From Enterobacteriaceae endosymbiont of Plateumaris sericea (lineage in GTDB: Bacteria > Pseudomonadota > Gammaproteobacteria > Enterobacterales > Enterobacteriaceae): 64,000 nt of DNA. Location: assembly GCF_012562605.1 (NCBI RefSeq), contig NZ_CP046224.1:70157-134156 (forward strand), written 5' to 3'. Below the pieces are notes generated by a model that was given only the letters and a program-made list of their open reading frames with translations, was not told where the DNA came from and ran no database searches. Position 1 is the first letter of the stretch. Each line of letters opens with the position of its first letter. Position numbers and translations under genes: made by a program. Of the stretch, positions 33,122 through 43,828 are shown one piece after another.

Positions 33122-33937
33122 TTACCTAATTGTGGCATATTTTAATTTTATTATTATATTTTTTAATTTTTTTAATAATATAATAGAATTATATTGATTA
33201 TCTTCTATTAGTTTAATAATAAATGATCCTAAAATCACTCCATAAGCACCATTATTAATAGCATTTTTAATATGATTAGTTGTATAAATGCCAAAACCTT
33301 GTAATGGTAAAGCTGCATTATATTTTATTAATTTAGAAAATAAATTAGAAATATTAAATGTATTATTAATCGTTTGATCAATTCCAGTAATTCCAGATCT
33401 TGATAAGACATAAGTATATGCACAATGAAAAGATGAAATTTTTTTTAATAAATTATTATTAGCATTTGGTGGACAAATAAGAACAGGTAAAATTTTATTT
33501 TTAATTGATTTTTTATAAAAAGGTATAAACTCTTCTATAGGTACATCGACAATAAGAACAGAATCAATTCCAGATTTATAACACTGATCATAAAATTTAT
33601 TTATACCATAAGAATAAATAATATTAGCATATATTAATATTCCAATAGGAATATTAGGATATTTATCTCTAATAATACTAATTAATTGAAAACATTTAAT
33701 AATATTAATACCTAAACTTAAAGCTCTTTTATTTGCTTTTTGAATAATAGAACCATCAGCTAATGGATCAGAAAATGGTATTCCTAATTCTAATCCATTT
33801 GAACCATTATAAATAAGAGTATCAATTATATTAAAAAATACTTTTATAGATGGATCTCCTATGGTAATAAAAGGTATTAATGCAGATTCTTTCTTCTTTT
33901 TTAAACATTGAAACATATTAGTATAACGTTTTTTCAT
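33122..33937 (-). CDS. trpA: Tryptophan synthase alpha chain
   Basis: Cleaves indole-3-glycerol phosphate to indole and glyceraldehyde 3-phosphate. It has 271 residues (E. coli 268). The catalytic glutamate and aspartate are in LELGIPFSDPLADG. The start is the ATG at 33937, giving MKKRYTNMF, with AGG seven bases upstream; a longer open frame to 33985 would overlap trpB and add 16 unrelated residues. Last gene of trpEGDCBA, ten bp after trpB. Confidence 0.96.
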   Translation of the reverse strand: MKKRYTNMFQCLKKKKESALIPFITIGDPSIKVFFNIIDTLIYNGSNGLELGIPFSDPLADGSIIQKANKRALSLGINIIKCFQLISIIRDKYPNIPIGILIYANIIYSYGINKFYDQCYKSGIDSVLIVDVPIEEFIPFYKKSIKNKILPVLICPPNANNNLLKKISSFHCAYTYVLSRSGITGIDQTINNTFNISNLFSKLIKYNAALPLQGFGIYTTNHIKNAINNGAYGVILGSFIIKLIEDNQYNSIILLKKLKNIIIKLKYATIR

Positions 33938-33947
33938 ATATAACCTA

Positions 33948-35123
33948 TTATAAATAATTATTAACTGTAGTAATGTCTTTATCACCTCTACCAGATAAAT
34001 TTACTACTAATATTTGTTTTTTTATAGGATTATTTTTAATAATTTTTAAAGCATATGCTAATGCATGTGAAGATTCTAAGGCTGGTATTATACCTTCTTT
34101 TAAACATAATAATTTAAAAGCTTCTATAGCTTCTTTATCTGTAATAGAATAATATTTAGCTCTACCTATATTATTTAAATATACATGTTCAGGTCCTACA
34201 GCAGGAAAATCTAAACCTGCAGATATTGAATAAGATTCAGCAATTTGATAATTTTCTGTTTGCATAATAGACGTTTTCATACCAAAATATATTCCTATTT
34301 TACCATGTTTTAAAGCTGCACCATGTTTTTTTGTATTAATACCTAAACCTCCTGGTTCTATCCCAATTAATTGTACAGATTTATCTGAAATAAAATCTTT
34401 AAATAATCCAATTGCATTAGATCCACCACCTACACATGCTATTAATATATCAGGTAATTTTTTTTCCATTAAAATTATATCATTTTTTACTTCTTTACCT
34501 ATAATACTTTGAAATTTACTTACTATAGTAGGATAAGGATGAGGACCAGCTGCAGTTCCTATCATATAATGAGAATTTTTATAATTACTTGACCAATAAC
34601 GAATTGCTTCATTGCATGCATCTTTTAATGTACCATTATTTTTATTAACTGAAATTACTTCTGTTCCTAATAATTTCATTCTTAAAACATTAGATTTTTG
34701 ACGTTGTATATCTTTTTCTCCCATAAAAACTTTACATTTTAATTCTAAAAGTGCACATACTATTGATGCTGCTACTCCATGTTGTCCTGCTCCTGTTTCT
34801 GCTATAATTTCTTTTTTATTCATTTTTTTTGCTAATAATGCTTGACCTAATGCTTGGTTAATTTTATGTGCTCCACTATGAAGAAGATCTTCTCTTTTTA
34901 AATAAAGAATAGAATTAGTATTTTTAGTTAAATTATTACATAATGTTAATGGTGTTGGACGACCTACATAATTTTTTAATAAAAAATTATATTTTTTTTT
35001 AAAAATAGGATCTTTTTGAGATTTAATAAATGTTTGTTCTAATTCTAATAAAGCAGGTGTTAATATTTGTGGTACAAACATTCCACCAAATTTACCAAAA
35101 TAACTAGGTAATGAAGTAATCAT
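33948..35123 (-). CDS. trpB: Tryptophan synthase beta chain
   Basis: PLP enzyme that joins indole and serine into tryptophan; forms an alpha2-beta2 complex with TrpA. It has 391 residues (E. coli 397). The PLP lysine is in [18 protein letters not shown] and the phosphate-binding loop in [10 protein letters not shown]. The catalytic glutamate is in AETGAGQHG. The protein is among the better conserved in the window. Confidence 0.97.
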   Translation of the reverse strand: MITSLPSYFGKFGGMFVPQILTPALLELEQTFIKSQKDPIFKKKYNFLLKNYVGRPTPLTLCNNLTKNTNSILYLKREDLLHSGAHKINQALGQALLAKKMNKKEIIAETGAGQHGVAASIVCALLELKCKVFMGEKDIQRQKSNVLRMKLLGTEVISVNKNNGTLKDACNEAIRYWSSNYKNSHYMIGTAAGPHPYPTIVSKFQSIIGKEVKNDIILMEKKLPDILIACVGGGSNAIGLFKDFISDKSVQLIGIEPGGLGINTKKHGAALKHGKIGIYFGMKTSIMQTENYQIAESYSISAGLDFPAVGPEHVYLNNIGRAKYYSITDKEAIEAFKLLCLKEGIIPALESSHALAYALKIIKNNPIKKQILVVNLSGRGDKDITTVNNYL

Positions 35124-35162
35124 TTAAATATTTTCCTTATATAAAAAATAAATAATTAATAT

Positions 35163-36536
35163 TTAATAATCACGTAATTTTTTAAAAATTTCTTTTATTT
35201 TAAAATGATCTTTAATACCAGAAATATTTTCTACTCCTGAATTAAAATCTAACCCATAACAATTTAATTTAATTGCTTCTATAAAATTATTTTTATTTAA
35301 ACCACCTGCTAATAAAATATTTTGATTATTTTTTCCTTTTAATAATTTCCAATTAAACTTAATTCCTTTTCCAGATAAATAATTATCAAATACATATAAA
35401 TCTACATTACTATATTTATAAGTAGGAATATGATCATGTATTTTTATAACTTTCCAAATCTTAATTTTATTAGATAATTTATTTCGTAATATATTAATAA
35501 AATTTTGATTTTCTTCTCCATGTAATTGTACTGCATATAATGATAATATTTTTGATATTTGAACAATTTCTTCAATTGTACTATTATAAAATATTCCTAT
35601 ATATAATAATTTTTTAATATTAAATACAATATTTTTTGCAATTTGAATATTAATATTTCTTATAGAATTATTTACAAAAATTAAACCACCAAATATACTA
35701 CCTGAATCATTAGTTATTTTAGCATCTTCAATTGTTTTTAAACCACAGATTTTATTTATTCCAAAAATTAAATTTTTTACTGCATATAAAATATTTTTTT
35801 TAGAAGTTATTGCAGAACCTATTAAAAATCCATGAACAAATTTACTTAATTGTCTTATTTTAAAATTACTATCAATTCCTGATTCACTAATTAAGATAAT
35901 TTCTTTAGGAATATAATTTAATTTTACTAAATTATATGTTTTATTAATATCTATTGAAAAATCTTCTAAATTTCTATTATTAATACCAATGATTTTAGCT
36001 TTTAAATATATTGCTCTTTTAAGTTCACTTTTATTATTAATTTCAGTTAAAATTCCCATATTTAATTGATGTGCAATTTTAGATAATTGAATATATTCTT
36101 TATCATTTAAAATAGATAATATTAATAATATAGCATCAGCATCATGATATCTTGCAAAATATATTTGATAAGAATCCAAAATAAAATCTTTACATAAGAT
36201 TGGTTGTGATACCATATTTCTAATAATTTTAATATCATTAAAATTACCTTGAAAATATTTTTCATCAGTAAGAACTGAAATAACAGATGAATAATTTTTA
36301 TAAACTTTAGCAAAATCTTTTAAATTATAATTTTTACAAATTAATCCTTTTGATGGAGAATATTTTTTACATTCTAAAATAAATACACTATTATTACTTT
36401 TTAATGCACTATAAAAATTATATTTTGTTTTTGTTATATGTGGAAGAATTTTTTTTATAGGAATATTTTTTTTTTTATTTTTAATCCAAGAAATTTTATT
36501 TTTTATTATTTCTTTTAAAATATTTTTGTGATACAT
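35163..36536 (-). CDS. trpC: Bifunctional indole-3-glycerol-phosphate synthase / phosphoribosylanthranilate isomerase
   Basis: The TrpC domain (about residues 1-255) has the catalytic ECKKYSPSKG, LCKDFI and NNRNLEDF motifs. The TrpF domain (about 256-457) begins KICGLKTIEDA with the catalytic cysteine and continues to LLAGGLNKNNF and GLDFNSGVE. It has 457 residues (E. coli 453). The TrpC-TrpF fusion is an enterobacterial-type arrangement. It lies 2 bp after trpD and 39 bp before trpB. Confidence 0.96.
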   Translation of the reverse strand: MYHKNILKEIIKNKISWIKNKKKNIPIKKILPHITKTKYNFYSALKSNNSVFILECKKYSPSKGLICKNYNLKDFAKVYKNYSSVISVLTDEKYFQGNFNDIKIIRNMVSQPILCKDFILDSYQIYFARYHDADAILLILSILNDKEYIQLSKIAHQLNMGILTEINNKSELKRAIYLKAKIIGINNRNLEDFSIDINKTYNLVKLNYIPKEIILISESGIDSNFKIRQLSKFVHGFLIGSAITSKKNILYAVKNLIFGINKICGLKTIEDAKITNDSGSIFGGLIFVNNSIRNINIQIAKNIVFNIKKLLYIGIFYNSTIEEIVQISKILSLYAVQLHGEENQNFINILRNKLSNKIKIWKVIKIHDHIPTYKYSNVDLYVFDNYLSGKGIKFNWKLLKGKNNQNILLAGGLNKNNFIEAIKLNCYGLDFNSGVENISGIKDHFKIKEIFKKLRDY

Positions 36537-36538
36537 AG

Positions 36539-37558
36539 TTATTTTTTTATATAACCTTCATTTATTAAATTAATAATATAATTATAACCAGAACCGTTAT
36601 TAATAGTATTAAGAACATTTTTAGTATTTTGGATTAAATTATTTTTTCCATGTAATTTTAATAAAAAAGCAACATTTACTGCTATAGTATTTTTATAACT
36701 AATATTTGTACAATTTCCTTTTAATAATTTTATTAAACATTTAGCATTTTCTTCCGGAATTCCTCCAATTAAATCTTTTTTACAAATATAATCTAATCCA
36801 AAATCTTTAGGAGTTAATATATAATTAGAAATTATATTATTATTTAATTCAAAAACATGAGTTTTACTATGTAATGATATTTCATCCATACCATTACAAT
36901 GAACCACAGCTGCATGTTTATATTGTAATAATTTTAAAGTCTTAATAAGAGGTATTAACAAATTTTTATTATATACACCAATTAAAATTATTTGAGGTTT
37001 AGCTGGATTTACTAGTGGTCCTAATATATTTAAAATAGTTCGTGTTTTTAATTGTTTTCTTATATTCATACAATATGAAAAAAAATTATTGTATTTAGGT
37101 GCAAACAAAAAACATAAATTAAAATTATCCAATAATTTAAGAGAAATTTTTCTAGATTGATTTAATTGAATACCCATAGCTAATAATACATCAGCAGATC
37201 CTGATTTGCTTGATATACAATAATTAATATGTTTAACTATTTTTAATCCACAAGCAGCTGCAATAAAAGCACTTCCTGTAGAAATATTTAAAGTATTCAT
37301 ATTATCTCCACCAGTACCAACAATATCAGAAATAATATATTTAGGTTTAGGAAAATATTTAATTTGATTTGATAAAATTGCATTTACTGCACCAGCAATT
37401 TCTTCAGAATTTTCTCCTTTAATTTTCATGGATATTAAAATAGCTACTAATTGACTTAAATGTAATTTTTTATTTATAATTGCTGAAAAAAGATAATTAC
37501 TTTCATCTCTAGAAATATTTTTAGAATTATATAATTTATTTAAAATAAAATTAATCAT
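36539..37558 (-). CDS. trpD: Anthranilate phosphoribosyltransferase
   Basis: Transfers the phosphoribosyl group of PRPP to anthranilate. It has 339 residues and is unfused, unlike E. coli TrpGD. The PRPP motif GTGGDNMNTLNIST is intact. The usual KHGNRxxSSxSGSAD motif reads KHINYCISSKSGSAD, so the Gly and Arg of the family consensus are replaced while Lys, His and Asn remain. Prs, which makes the PRPP, is encoded about 4 kb away. Confidence 0.94.
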   Translation of the reverse strand: MINFILNKLYNSKNISRDESNYLFSAIINKKLHLSQLVAILISMKIKGENSEEIAGAVNAILSNQIKYFPKPKYIISDIVGTGGDNMNTLNISTGSAFIAAACGLKIVKHINYCISSKSGSADVLLAMGIQLNQSRKISLKLLDNFNLCFLFAPKYNNFFSYCMNIRKQLKTRTILNILGPLVNPAKPQIILIGVYNKNLLIPLIKTLKLLQYKHAAVVHCNGMDEISLHSKTHVFELNNNIISNYILTPKDFGLDYICKKDLIGGIPEENAKCLIKLLKGNCTNISYKNTIAVNVAFLLKLHGKNNLIQNTKNVLNTINNGSGYNYIINLINEGYIKK

Positions 37559-37584
37559 TTTATCACTTTATAAAATTATTATTT

Positions 37585-38163
37585 TCAAGATAAAGCCCAA
37601 TGGATAGTTTGTTTAATTAAAATATTTCCATCTGGAGTAAGAATAGATTCAGGATGAAATTGAAAACCACATATTCTATTATAATTAAAACGAAAACTCA
37701 TAATCATATTTTTATATTTTGAATTAATTGTTAAAATATTAGGTATTTTATTTACAACTAATGAATGATAACGAGCTACATTCATAGGGTTTTTTATACC
37801 AAAAAACATTTCTTTATTGTCATGAATAATAGCAGAAGATTTACCATGTAAAATTTTTTTTGCTTGTATAATACATCCACCATAAGATTCAATTATTGCT
37901 TGGTGTCCTAAACATATACCAATAATAGGTAATTTACCTATTAAGATTTTTAATAAATTAGGCATAAATCCAGCATTACTTGGTAAACCTGGACCAGGAG
38001 ATAATAGTAAAATAGGATTTTTTATTTTACTTAATTTTTTTAATAAGAAATTAATTGGAATATCATTACGATAAATAATTACTTTATGATTTAAAGAACG
38101 TATTTGATCAACTAAATTATAAGTAAATGAATCAATATTATCCAGAATAAATATATTAGACAT
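37585..38163 (-). CDS. trpG: Anthranilate synthase, glutamine amidotransferase subunit
   Basis: Class I glutamine amidotransferase that feeds ammonia to TrpE. It has 192 residues. The catalytic cysteine is in GICLGHQAIIES, and the His-Glu pair is in FQFHPESIL. The N-terminal FILDNIDSFTYNLVDQ is typical of TrpG. The gene stands alone between trpE and trpD, whereas E. coli has it fused to trpD. The neighbouring trpE makes TrpG more likely than PabA. Confidence 0.95.
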   Translation of the reverse strand: MSNIFILDNIDSFTYNLVDQIRSLNHKVIIYRNDIPINFLLKKLSKIKNPILLLSPGPGLPSNAGFMPNLLKILIGKLPIIGICLGHQAIIESYGGCIIQAKKILHGKSSAIIHDNKEMFFGIKNPMNVARYHSLVVNKIPNILTINSKYKNMIMSFRFNYNRICGFQFHPESILTPDGNILIKQTIHWALS

Positions 38164-38177
38164 TTAATTTTTACTCC

Positions 38178-39743
38178 TTATAATATATTACTTCTTGCTA
38201 TAGCATTTAAAACTGCTTTTGCTTTACTAAAACTTTCATTGGCTTCAGATTGTGGTTCTGAATCTAATACTATTCCTGCTCCTGCTTGTACAGTAGCTAT
38301 ATTATTTTTAATATAAGCAGAACGTATTATAATACATGTATCTAAATCTCCATGTGCTGTTAAATAACCGATAGATCCGCCATAACTACCTCTAGGTTCT
38401 TTTTCAACTTCAGCTATTAATTGCATAGCACGTATTTTGGGTGCTCCAGTTAAAGTACCCATATTCATACAGGCACGATAAGCATGTAAAGCATCTAAAT
38501 CAGTTTTAAGAATACCTATAACTTTAGATACTAAGTGCATTACATAATAATAACGATCAACTTTTGTTAAATTAGATACATACCTACTACCAGGTATACA
38601 TATTTTTGCTAAATCATTTCTTGCTAAATCAACTAACATTAAATGTTCTGCCATTTCTTTTTGATCTGTTCTCATTTCTAATTCAATACGACTATCTAAA
38701 TCTAAATTTAAAACATTATTAATATATTTTCTTGATCGAGTACCGGCGATTGGATATAATTCTACCTGTCTATTTATAGAATTAAATTTTAATGAACTTT
38801 CTGGAGAAGCTCCAAATAAAGTAAATTCTTTATCTTGCATAAAAAACATATATGGACTAGGATTAATTTTTTTTAAAACATCATAAGCAGCTAAAGGATT
38901 ATTACATGGTAAAAAAAATTTTCTTGATGGTACTACTTGAAAAATTTCTCCTAATTTAATATAAGATTTCATTTTTTTTATTACATTACAATATTCATGA
39001 TCATTTTGATTACATGTATAAAAAATATTTTTAATATTTTTTTGTTTAATATTAGTTAAAGGTAATATGATTGTTTTTTTAATTTGTTTATCAAGATCTT
39101 CAACACGTTTTTTTAATCTTACAAATTCTTTTTTATTTGGAATATAAATACTAGCTTGTAAATTTGATATTTTTTTTTTATGATCTATTATTAATAATAT
39201 TTCAGATAAATAAAAACAATAATCAGGACATATATTTTGATATTTTATTATTTTTGGTAATTTTTCAAAATTATATATTAAATCATAAGAAAATAATCCA
39301 CCTAAAAACATAGATTTTCTTTCTTTATTATTAGGTAATTTTACTAATTTTAGTATATATCTTAATATATCAAATACGGATAATGATTTTAATCTTGTAT
39401 CTTCATCTTCAAATTTTTCTATTTGTGGAAAATTTAAAAAACGACTATTTATTTTTTTTTTATTAGAGATATGTTTAGGTAAAAATTTATCTAATAATTG
39501 TAATAATAAATTTCCATTTTCAGAAAATGATTTAATTATAACAGTATTTTTAATAGAACTAATTCTTAAGGAACTATCAATAATAAGTAAACTCTGTAAA
39601 TGTTTTTTACTATTAATATCTACTGATTCTAATAATAAAGTATATTTTTTTTTTTTACATAATTTATTAAATATAACAGTAGGATTTTCTATATAAGTAG
39701 TTTGAGTAGTAATTAGTTCTAATTTAGGTTTTATAATTTTCAT
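38178..39743 (-). CDS. trpE: Anthranilate synthase component I
   Basis: Converts chorismate and ammonia to anthranilate, the committed step of tryptophan synthesis. I use the ATG at 39743 (521 residues; E. coli 520), with GAG about ten bases upstream; a GTG seven codons earlier is the alternative. Catalytic motifs include FQVVPSRKF, LFGASPESSLKF, PIAGTR and the C-terminal YLTAHGDLDTCIIIRSA. The feedback-site LLLES segment near residue 40 is retained, so inhibition by tryptophan may persist. First gene of the trp operon. Confidence 0.95.
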   Translation of the reverse strand: MKIIKPKLELITTQTTYIENPTVIFNKLCKKKKYTLLLESVDINSKKHLQSLLIIDSSLRISSIKNTVIIKSFSENGNLLLQLLDKFLPKHISNKKKINSRFLNFPQIEKFEDEDTRLKSLSVFDILRYILKLVKLPNNKERKSMFLGGLFSYDLIYNFEKLPKIIKYQNICPDYCFYLSEILLIIDHKKKISNLQASIYIPNKKEFVRLKKRVEDLDKQIKKTIILPLTNIKQKNIKNIFYTCNQNDHEYCNVIKKMKSYIKLGEIFQVVPSRKFFLPCNNPLAAYDVLKKINPSPYMFFMQDKEFTLFGASPESSLKFNSINRQVELYPIAGTRSRKYINNVLNLDLDSRIELEMRTDQKEMAEHLMLVDLARNDLAKICIPGSRYVSNLTKVDRYYYVMHLVSKVIGILKTDLDALHAYRACMNMGTLTGAPKIRAMQLIAEVEKEPRGSYGGSIGYLTAHGDLDTCIIIRSAYIKNNIATVQAGAGIVLDSEPQSEANESFSKAKAVLNAIARSNIL

Positions 39744-39923
39744 ATTATAATTCTCAAATTTCACTTATAATATTAGTAACATAATATGATTAAAGTAATA
39801 ATTAAATATTATTCATATTGATGAAATATGTATTTATTAAAAATAAATATTCATAATAAATCAATTTAAATTTACTATAAATAAAATTAATTGTATATAA
39901 AAATATATAAATAATTTATTTTA

Positions 39924-40949
39924 TTATACTTTAAAAAGAAAATGAATTATGTCTCCATTTTTAATAATATAATTTTTACCTTCTAATCTAATTTTTCCTG
40001 CTAATTTTAATTTATTTTCATTTTTATAAAAAATATAATCATCATAATTTATTACTTTAGCTCTAATAAAACCTCTTTTAATATCACTATGAATTTTTTT
40101 TGCAGCTTCTAATGCAATTGTTCCTTTAATAATACTCCATGATTTTACTTCTTTTATACCAACGGTATAAAATGTATGTAAATTTAATAAATTAAAACTA
40201 GCTATTAAAATTTTATTTAAAAAATAATTTTGTAATTTATTAATCTTAGTAAATGCTAATTTAGCACATATATTTATAGTATTAAATTTTTTAGATATTA
40301 ATTCTAATTGATTTAAATATAATTTATTATGTAATTTATTTTCATTTATATTAGCAATAATCATTATTGGTTTGATAGTTAATAATTTATTATTATTGAG
40401 AATTTTAAATTCTTCTGTATTAAAATTTATCGTATTAAGTAATTTATTTTGTTTTAATTTATTTAAGCAAAAATTTAATAAATTTATAATTTTATTATTT
40501 TTTATAGATACATTTGATATTAATTTAATGCATAAATTAATATCAAATTGAATAATTTCACTATTAATTATATTAATATCATTAATAGGATTATTATTAG
40601 GTAATATATGTGATATATTTTCATCGTTAAAAAAACGTACCACATGAATAATAGCATTCATTTCTGTTATATTATTTAAAAATTTATTTCCTAATCCATG
40701 TCCTTCAGATGCTCCTTTAATTAAACCTGCTATATCTACAAATTTAATTGTTGATGGAGTAATTTTTTTTGATTGCACAATTTTAGATAATATTTTTAAC
40801 TTTTTATCAGGTATATTAACAATACTAATATTAGGTTCTATTGTACAAAAAGGATAATTAGACGCATTAACATTTGAATTAGTTAATGCATTAAATAATG
40901 TTGATTTACCTACATTAGGTAATCCAATTATACCACATTTTAATTTCAC
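39924..40949 (-). CDS. ychF: Redox-regulated ATPase YchF (OLA1 family)
   Basis: Ribosome-associated P-loop protein of the Obg class. It has 341 residues (E. coli 363). Nucleotide motifs are GLPNVGKST (residues 9-17), DIAGLIKGASEGHGLGN and the NxxE-type ANINEN in place of NKxD. The C-terminal TGS domain is present (FYTVGIKEVKSW, GFIRAKVINYDD). The middle coiled-coil region is shortened and Asn/Lys-rich. It lies 15 bp after pth, as in E. coli. Confidence 0.94.
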   Translation of the reverse strand: MKLKCGIIGLPNVGKSTLFNALTNSNVNASNYPFCTIEPNISIVNIPDKKLKILSKIVQSKKITPSTIKFVDIAGLIKGASEGHGLGNKFLNNITEMNAIIHVVRFFNDENISHILPNNNPINDINIINSEIIQFDINLCIKLISNVSIKNNKIINLLNFCLNKLKQNKLLNTINFNTEEFKILNNNKLLTIKPIMIIANINENKLHNKLYLNQLELISKKFNTINICAKLAFTKINKLQNYFLNKILIASFNLLNLHTFYTVGIKEVKSWSIIKGTIALEAAKKIHSDIKRGFIRAKVINYDDYIFYKNENKLKLAGKIRLEGKNYIIKNGDIIHFLFKV

Positions 40950-40964
40950 TTTTAATCCTTTAAT

Positions 40965-41543
40965 TTATTTAGAGTGGAGATAATTCATAGCTTTATAATA
41001 ATTATTAGTATTTATAAAAATTTTAACTGCATCAATTATATTTTTCATAGCATCATAAATTATTTTTTTTTCAATTATTGTTGGTTTATTTAATACAAAA
41101 TCATTTATTTTTGATTTGTTTCTAGGATGACCAATACCTATTCTTAATCTATAAAATAAATTATTATTAAAAGTTTTTATTATATCATTTAATCCATTAT
41201 GTCCTCCACTTCCTCCACCATATTTAAATCTTATTTTTCCAGGAAAAAAATCTAATTCATCATGTATAATTAAAATATTATTTAAATGAATTTTATAAAA
41301 AGAAGATGTAAGTAATATTGATTTACCAGAATTATTTACAAAAGAATTAGGAATTAACAAAATTATTTTTTTATTATATAAATAAATAGAACCAATATAA
41401 CTATATAATTTTTCTATTTTTTTTAAATTTATTTTAAAGTAATTAGCAAGATTATAGATATAATCAGATCCAATATTATGACGTGATCCAATAAATTTTG
41501 TTCCTATATTTCCTAAACCAACAATTATTTTAATAGTATTCAA
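40965..41543 (-). CDS. pth: Peptidyl-tRNA hydrolase
   Basis: Releases tRNA from stalled peptidyl-tRNA. It has 192 residues (E. coli 194). The catalytic asparagine and histidine are in GLGNIGTKFIGSRHNIG, and the aspartate is in IIHDELDFFPG; GGGSGGHNGL is the conserved substrate loop. It lies 18 bp after prs on the same strand and directly before ychF, preserving the E. coli pth-ychF pair. Confidence 0.96.
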   Translation of the reverse strand: MNTIKIIVGLGNIGTKFIGSRHNIGSDYIYNLANYFKINLKKIEKLYSYIGSIYLYNKKIILLIPNSFVNNSGKSILLTSSFYKIHLNNILIIHDELDFFPGKIRFKYGGGSGGHNGLNDIIKTFNNNLFYRLRIGIGHPRNKSKINDFVLNKPTIIEKKIIYDAMKNIIDAVKIFINTNNYYKAMNYLHSK

Positions 41544-41561
41544 ATAATAATATATCCTATA

Positions 41562-42512
41562 TTAATTTTTAAACATTACAGAAATAGATTCTTCATTATT
41601 AATTCTACGAATAGATTCTGCAAGCATTTCTGATAAAGTTAATTTTCTTATATTTTTTAATTTTTTTATTTTATTTGATAATGGAATAGTATCACATACA
41701 ATAATTTCATCTATTAAAGAATTAGAAAAATTATTTATAGCATTACCAGAAAAAATTGGATGAGTTGCATATGCAAAAACACGTTTAGCTCCATTATTTT
41801 TTAATACTTTTGCTGCTTGACATAATGTACCTCCTGTATCAATAATATCATCTATTAAAATACAATCTCGATCTACAATATCTCCAATAATATGCATAAC
41901 TTCAGATACATTTGATTTAGATCTTCTTTTATCTATTATAGCCATATCAGTACCATTTAATAATGTTGTTGCTATTGTTCTAGCACGTATAACACCTCCA
42001 ATATCTGGAGATACTATTACAGGTTTATTTAAAAATAATTTTGTCATATCTTCTATAAAAATAGAACTACTAAAAACATTATCTACAGGAATATCAAAAA
42101 AACCTTGAATTTGTTCTGCGTGTAAATCTACTGTTAAAACTCTATCTATTCCTACACCAGATAAAAAATCAGCTATAACTTTTGCTGTAATAGGAACTCT
42201 TGCAGATCTTAATCTACGATCTTGTCTTGAATATCCAAAATATGGAATGACTGCTGTTATTCTACCTGCAGAAGCTCTTCTTAATGCATCTGCTATAATA
42301 ATTAATTCAATTAAATTATCATTTGTAGGATTACAAGTAGATTGAATTATAAAAACATCATCTCCTCTAACATTTTCATTTATTTGAACAGAGATTTCTC
42401 CATCACTAAATTTACCTACATATGCTTTTCCTAAATTAGTATATAAATGACTTGCTATTTTTTGTGCTAATTCTGGAATAGCATTTCCAGAAAATAATTT
42501 CATATTAGACAT
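41562..42512 (-). CDS. prs: Ribose-phosphate pyrophosphokinase
   Basis: Makes PRPP from ribose 5-phosphate and ATP. It has 316 residues (E. coli 315) and is highly conserved. The PRPP-binding motif is [18 protein letters not shown]; catalytic-loop arginine-lysine residues are in DKRRSKSNV, and [17 protein letters not shown] is intact. PRPP feeds the trp and his pathways in this window as well as nucleotides. In E. coli ispE, lolB and hemA separate prs from prfA; all three are missing here. Confidence 0.97.
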   Translation of the reverse strand: MSNMKLFSGNAIPELAQKIASHLYTNLGKAYVGKFSDGEISVQINENVRGDDVFIIQSTCNPTNDNLIELIIIADALRRASAGRITAVIPYFGYSRQDRRLRSARVPITAKVIADFLSGVGIDRVLTVDLHAEQIQGFFDIPVDNVFSSSIFIEDMTKLFLNKPVIVSPDIGGVIRARTIATTLLNGTDMAIIDKRRSKSNVSEVMHIIGDIVDRDCILIDDIIDTGGTLCQAAKVLKNNGAKRVFAYATHPIFSGNAINNFSNSLIDEIIVCDTIPLSNKIKKLKNIRKLTLSEMLAESIRRINNEESISVMFKN

Positions 42513-42736
42513 GAAATTTTCCTTAAATCATATTATTTAAATAATAATTTTTTAATAATTTTAAAATTTTTAAATATATCTAAAAATATCATATATATGA
42601 TAAAATATATTATATATTATTAATATAATTTTATAAATTTTAAAATTTTTTATTTATTATATTAATTTAATTAAATTATTTAATTAATTTGTTATATATT
42701 CTATTTAAATAAAATTTATAAAATAAAATTTAATTT

Positions 42737-43828
42737 ATGAATCATTCTATTATTAAACAACTTAATTTATTACATAAACGTTATATATATATTGAAAAAG
42801 AATTAAGTAATTATAAAGTATATAATAATCAAGAAAATTTACGCATTTTATCAATAGAATATGTTGGTTTATCTAATATAATCAAACTATTTATAGAATG
42901 GAAAAAATTAGAATTAGAATTAAATAATAATCAAGAATTATTATATGATGAAGAAATATATTCTATTGTTTTAGAAGATAATAAAAATATTAAAATTAAA
43001 CAAAAAAAAATTGAAAAAGAAATTACAATACTTTTATTATCTAAAAATAATGATGAAAATAATAGAAATTGTTTTTTAGAAATTAGAGCAGGTTCAGGAG
43101 GTAATGAAGCAGCTATTTTTGTAGGAAATATTTATAGAATGTATATTCGTTATGCTGAATCAAAAAATTGGAAAGTTAAAATAATTAATGTTCATTATGG
43201 TGAATATGGAGGATATAAAGAAATTATATTAAAAATAATTGGAAATGGTGCGTATGGAAAATTAAGATTTGAATCAGGAGGTCATAGAGTACAAAGAGTT
43301 CCTGAAACAGAATCACAAGGAAGAGTTCATACTTCTACGTGTACTGTAGCAGTTATGCCAGAATTATCTAAATCTGAAATGCCAGAAATTAATAATAATG
43401 ATTTAAAAATTGATACTTTTCGTTCTTCTGGTGCAGGGGGTCAACATGTTAATACAACTGATTCTGCTATACGTATTACTCATGTACCTACAGGTATTGT
43501 TGTAGAATGTCAAGATGAAAGATCTCAACATAAAAATAAATCTAAAGCTTTATCAGTACTAGTGGCAAGAATTAATGCAGCAGAAATAGCAAAAAGAAAT
43601 AAAAATGAGTCATTAACAAGAAAAAATTTATTAGGGACTGGAGATCGTTCTGATAGAAATAGAACATATAATTTTATTCAAAAAAGAGTAACAGATCATC
43701 GTATTAATTTAACAATTTATCGATTAGATGAAATTATGAATGGAAAATTAGATATCTTAATTGAACATATTATAAATAAATATCATACTGATTTATTATT
43801 ATCTGCATCAAAAATAAATGAAAATTAA
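42737..43828 (+). CDS. prfA: Peptide chain release factor 1
   Basis: Recognises UAA and UAG and triggers peptide release. It has 363 residues (E. coli 360). The GGQ loop is [15 protein letters not shown] near residue 235; the anticodon-mimic position reads PET where E. coli has PAT. prmC, whose product methylates the GGQ glutamine, overlaps the 3' end by 11 bp. No Shine-Dalgarno is evident before the ATG. Confidence 0.96.
   Translation: MNHSIIKQLNLLHKRYIYIEKELSNYKVYNNQENLRILSIEYVGLSNIIKLFIEWKKLELELNNNQELLYDEEIYSIVLEDNKNIKIKQKKIEKEITILLLSKNNDENNRNCFLEIRAGSGGNEAAIFVGNIYRMYIRYAESKNWKVKIINVHYGEYGGYKEIILKIIGNGAYGKLRFESGGHRVQRVPETESQGRVHTSTCTVAVMPELSKSEMPEINNNDLKIDTFRSSGAGGQHVNTTDSAIRITHVPTGIVVECQDERSQHKNKSKALSVLVARINAAEIAKRNKNESLTRKNLLGTGDRSDRNRTYNFIQKRVTDHRINLTIYRLDEIMNGKLDILIEHIINKYHTDLLLSASKINEN

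Noticed and set aside
42513..42736. Remnants of ispE, lolB or hemA between prs and prfA
   Set aside because: These genes lie here in E. coli, but the 224-bp spacer shows no frame or motif from any of them.
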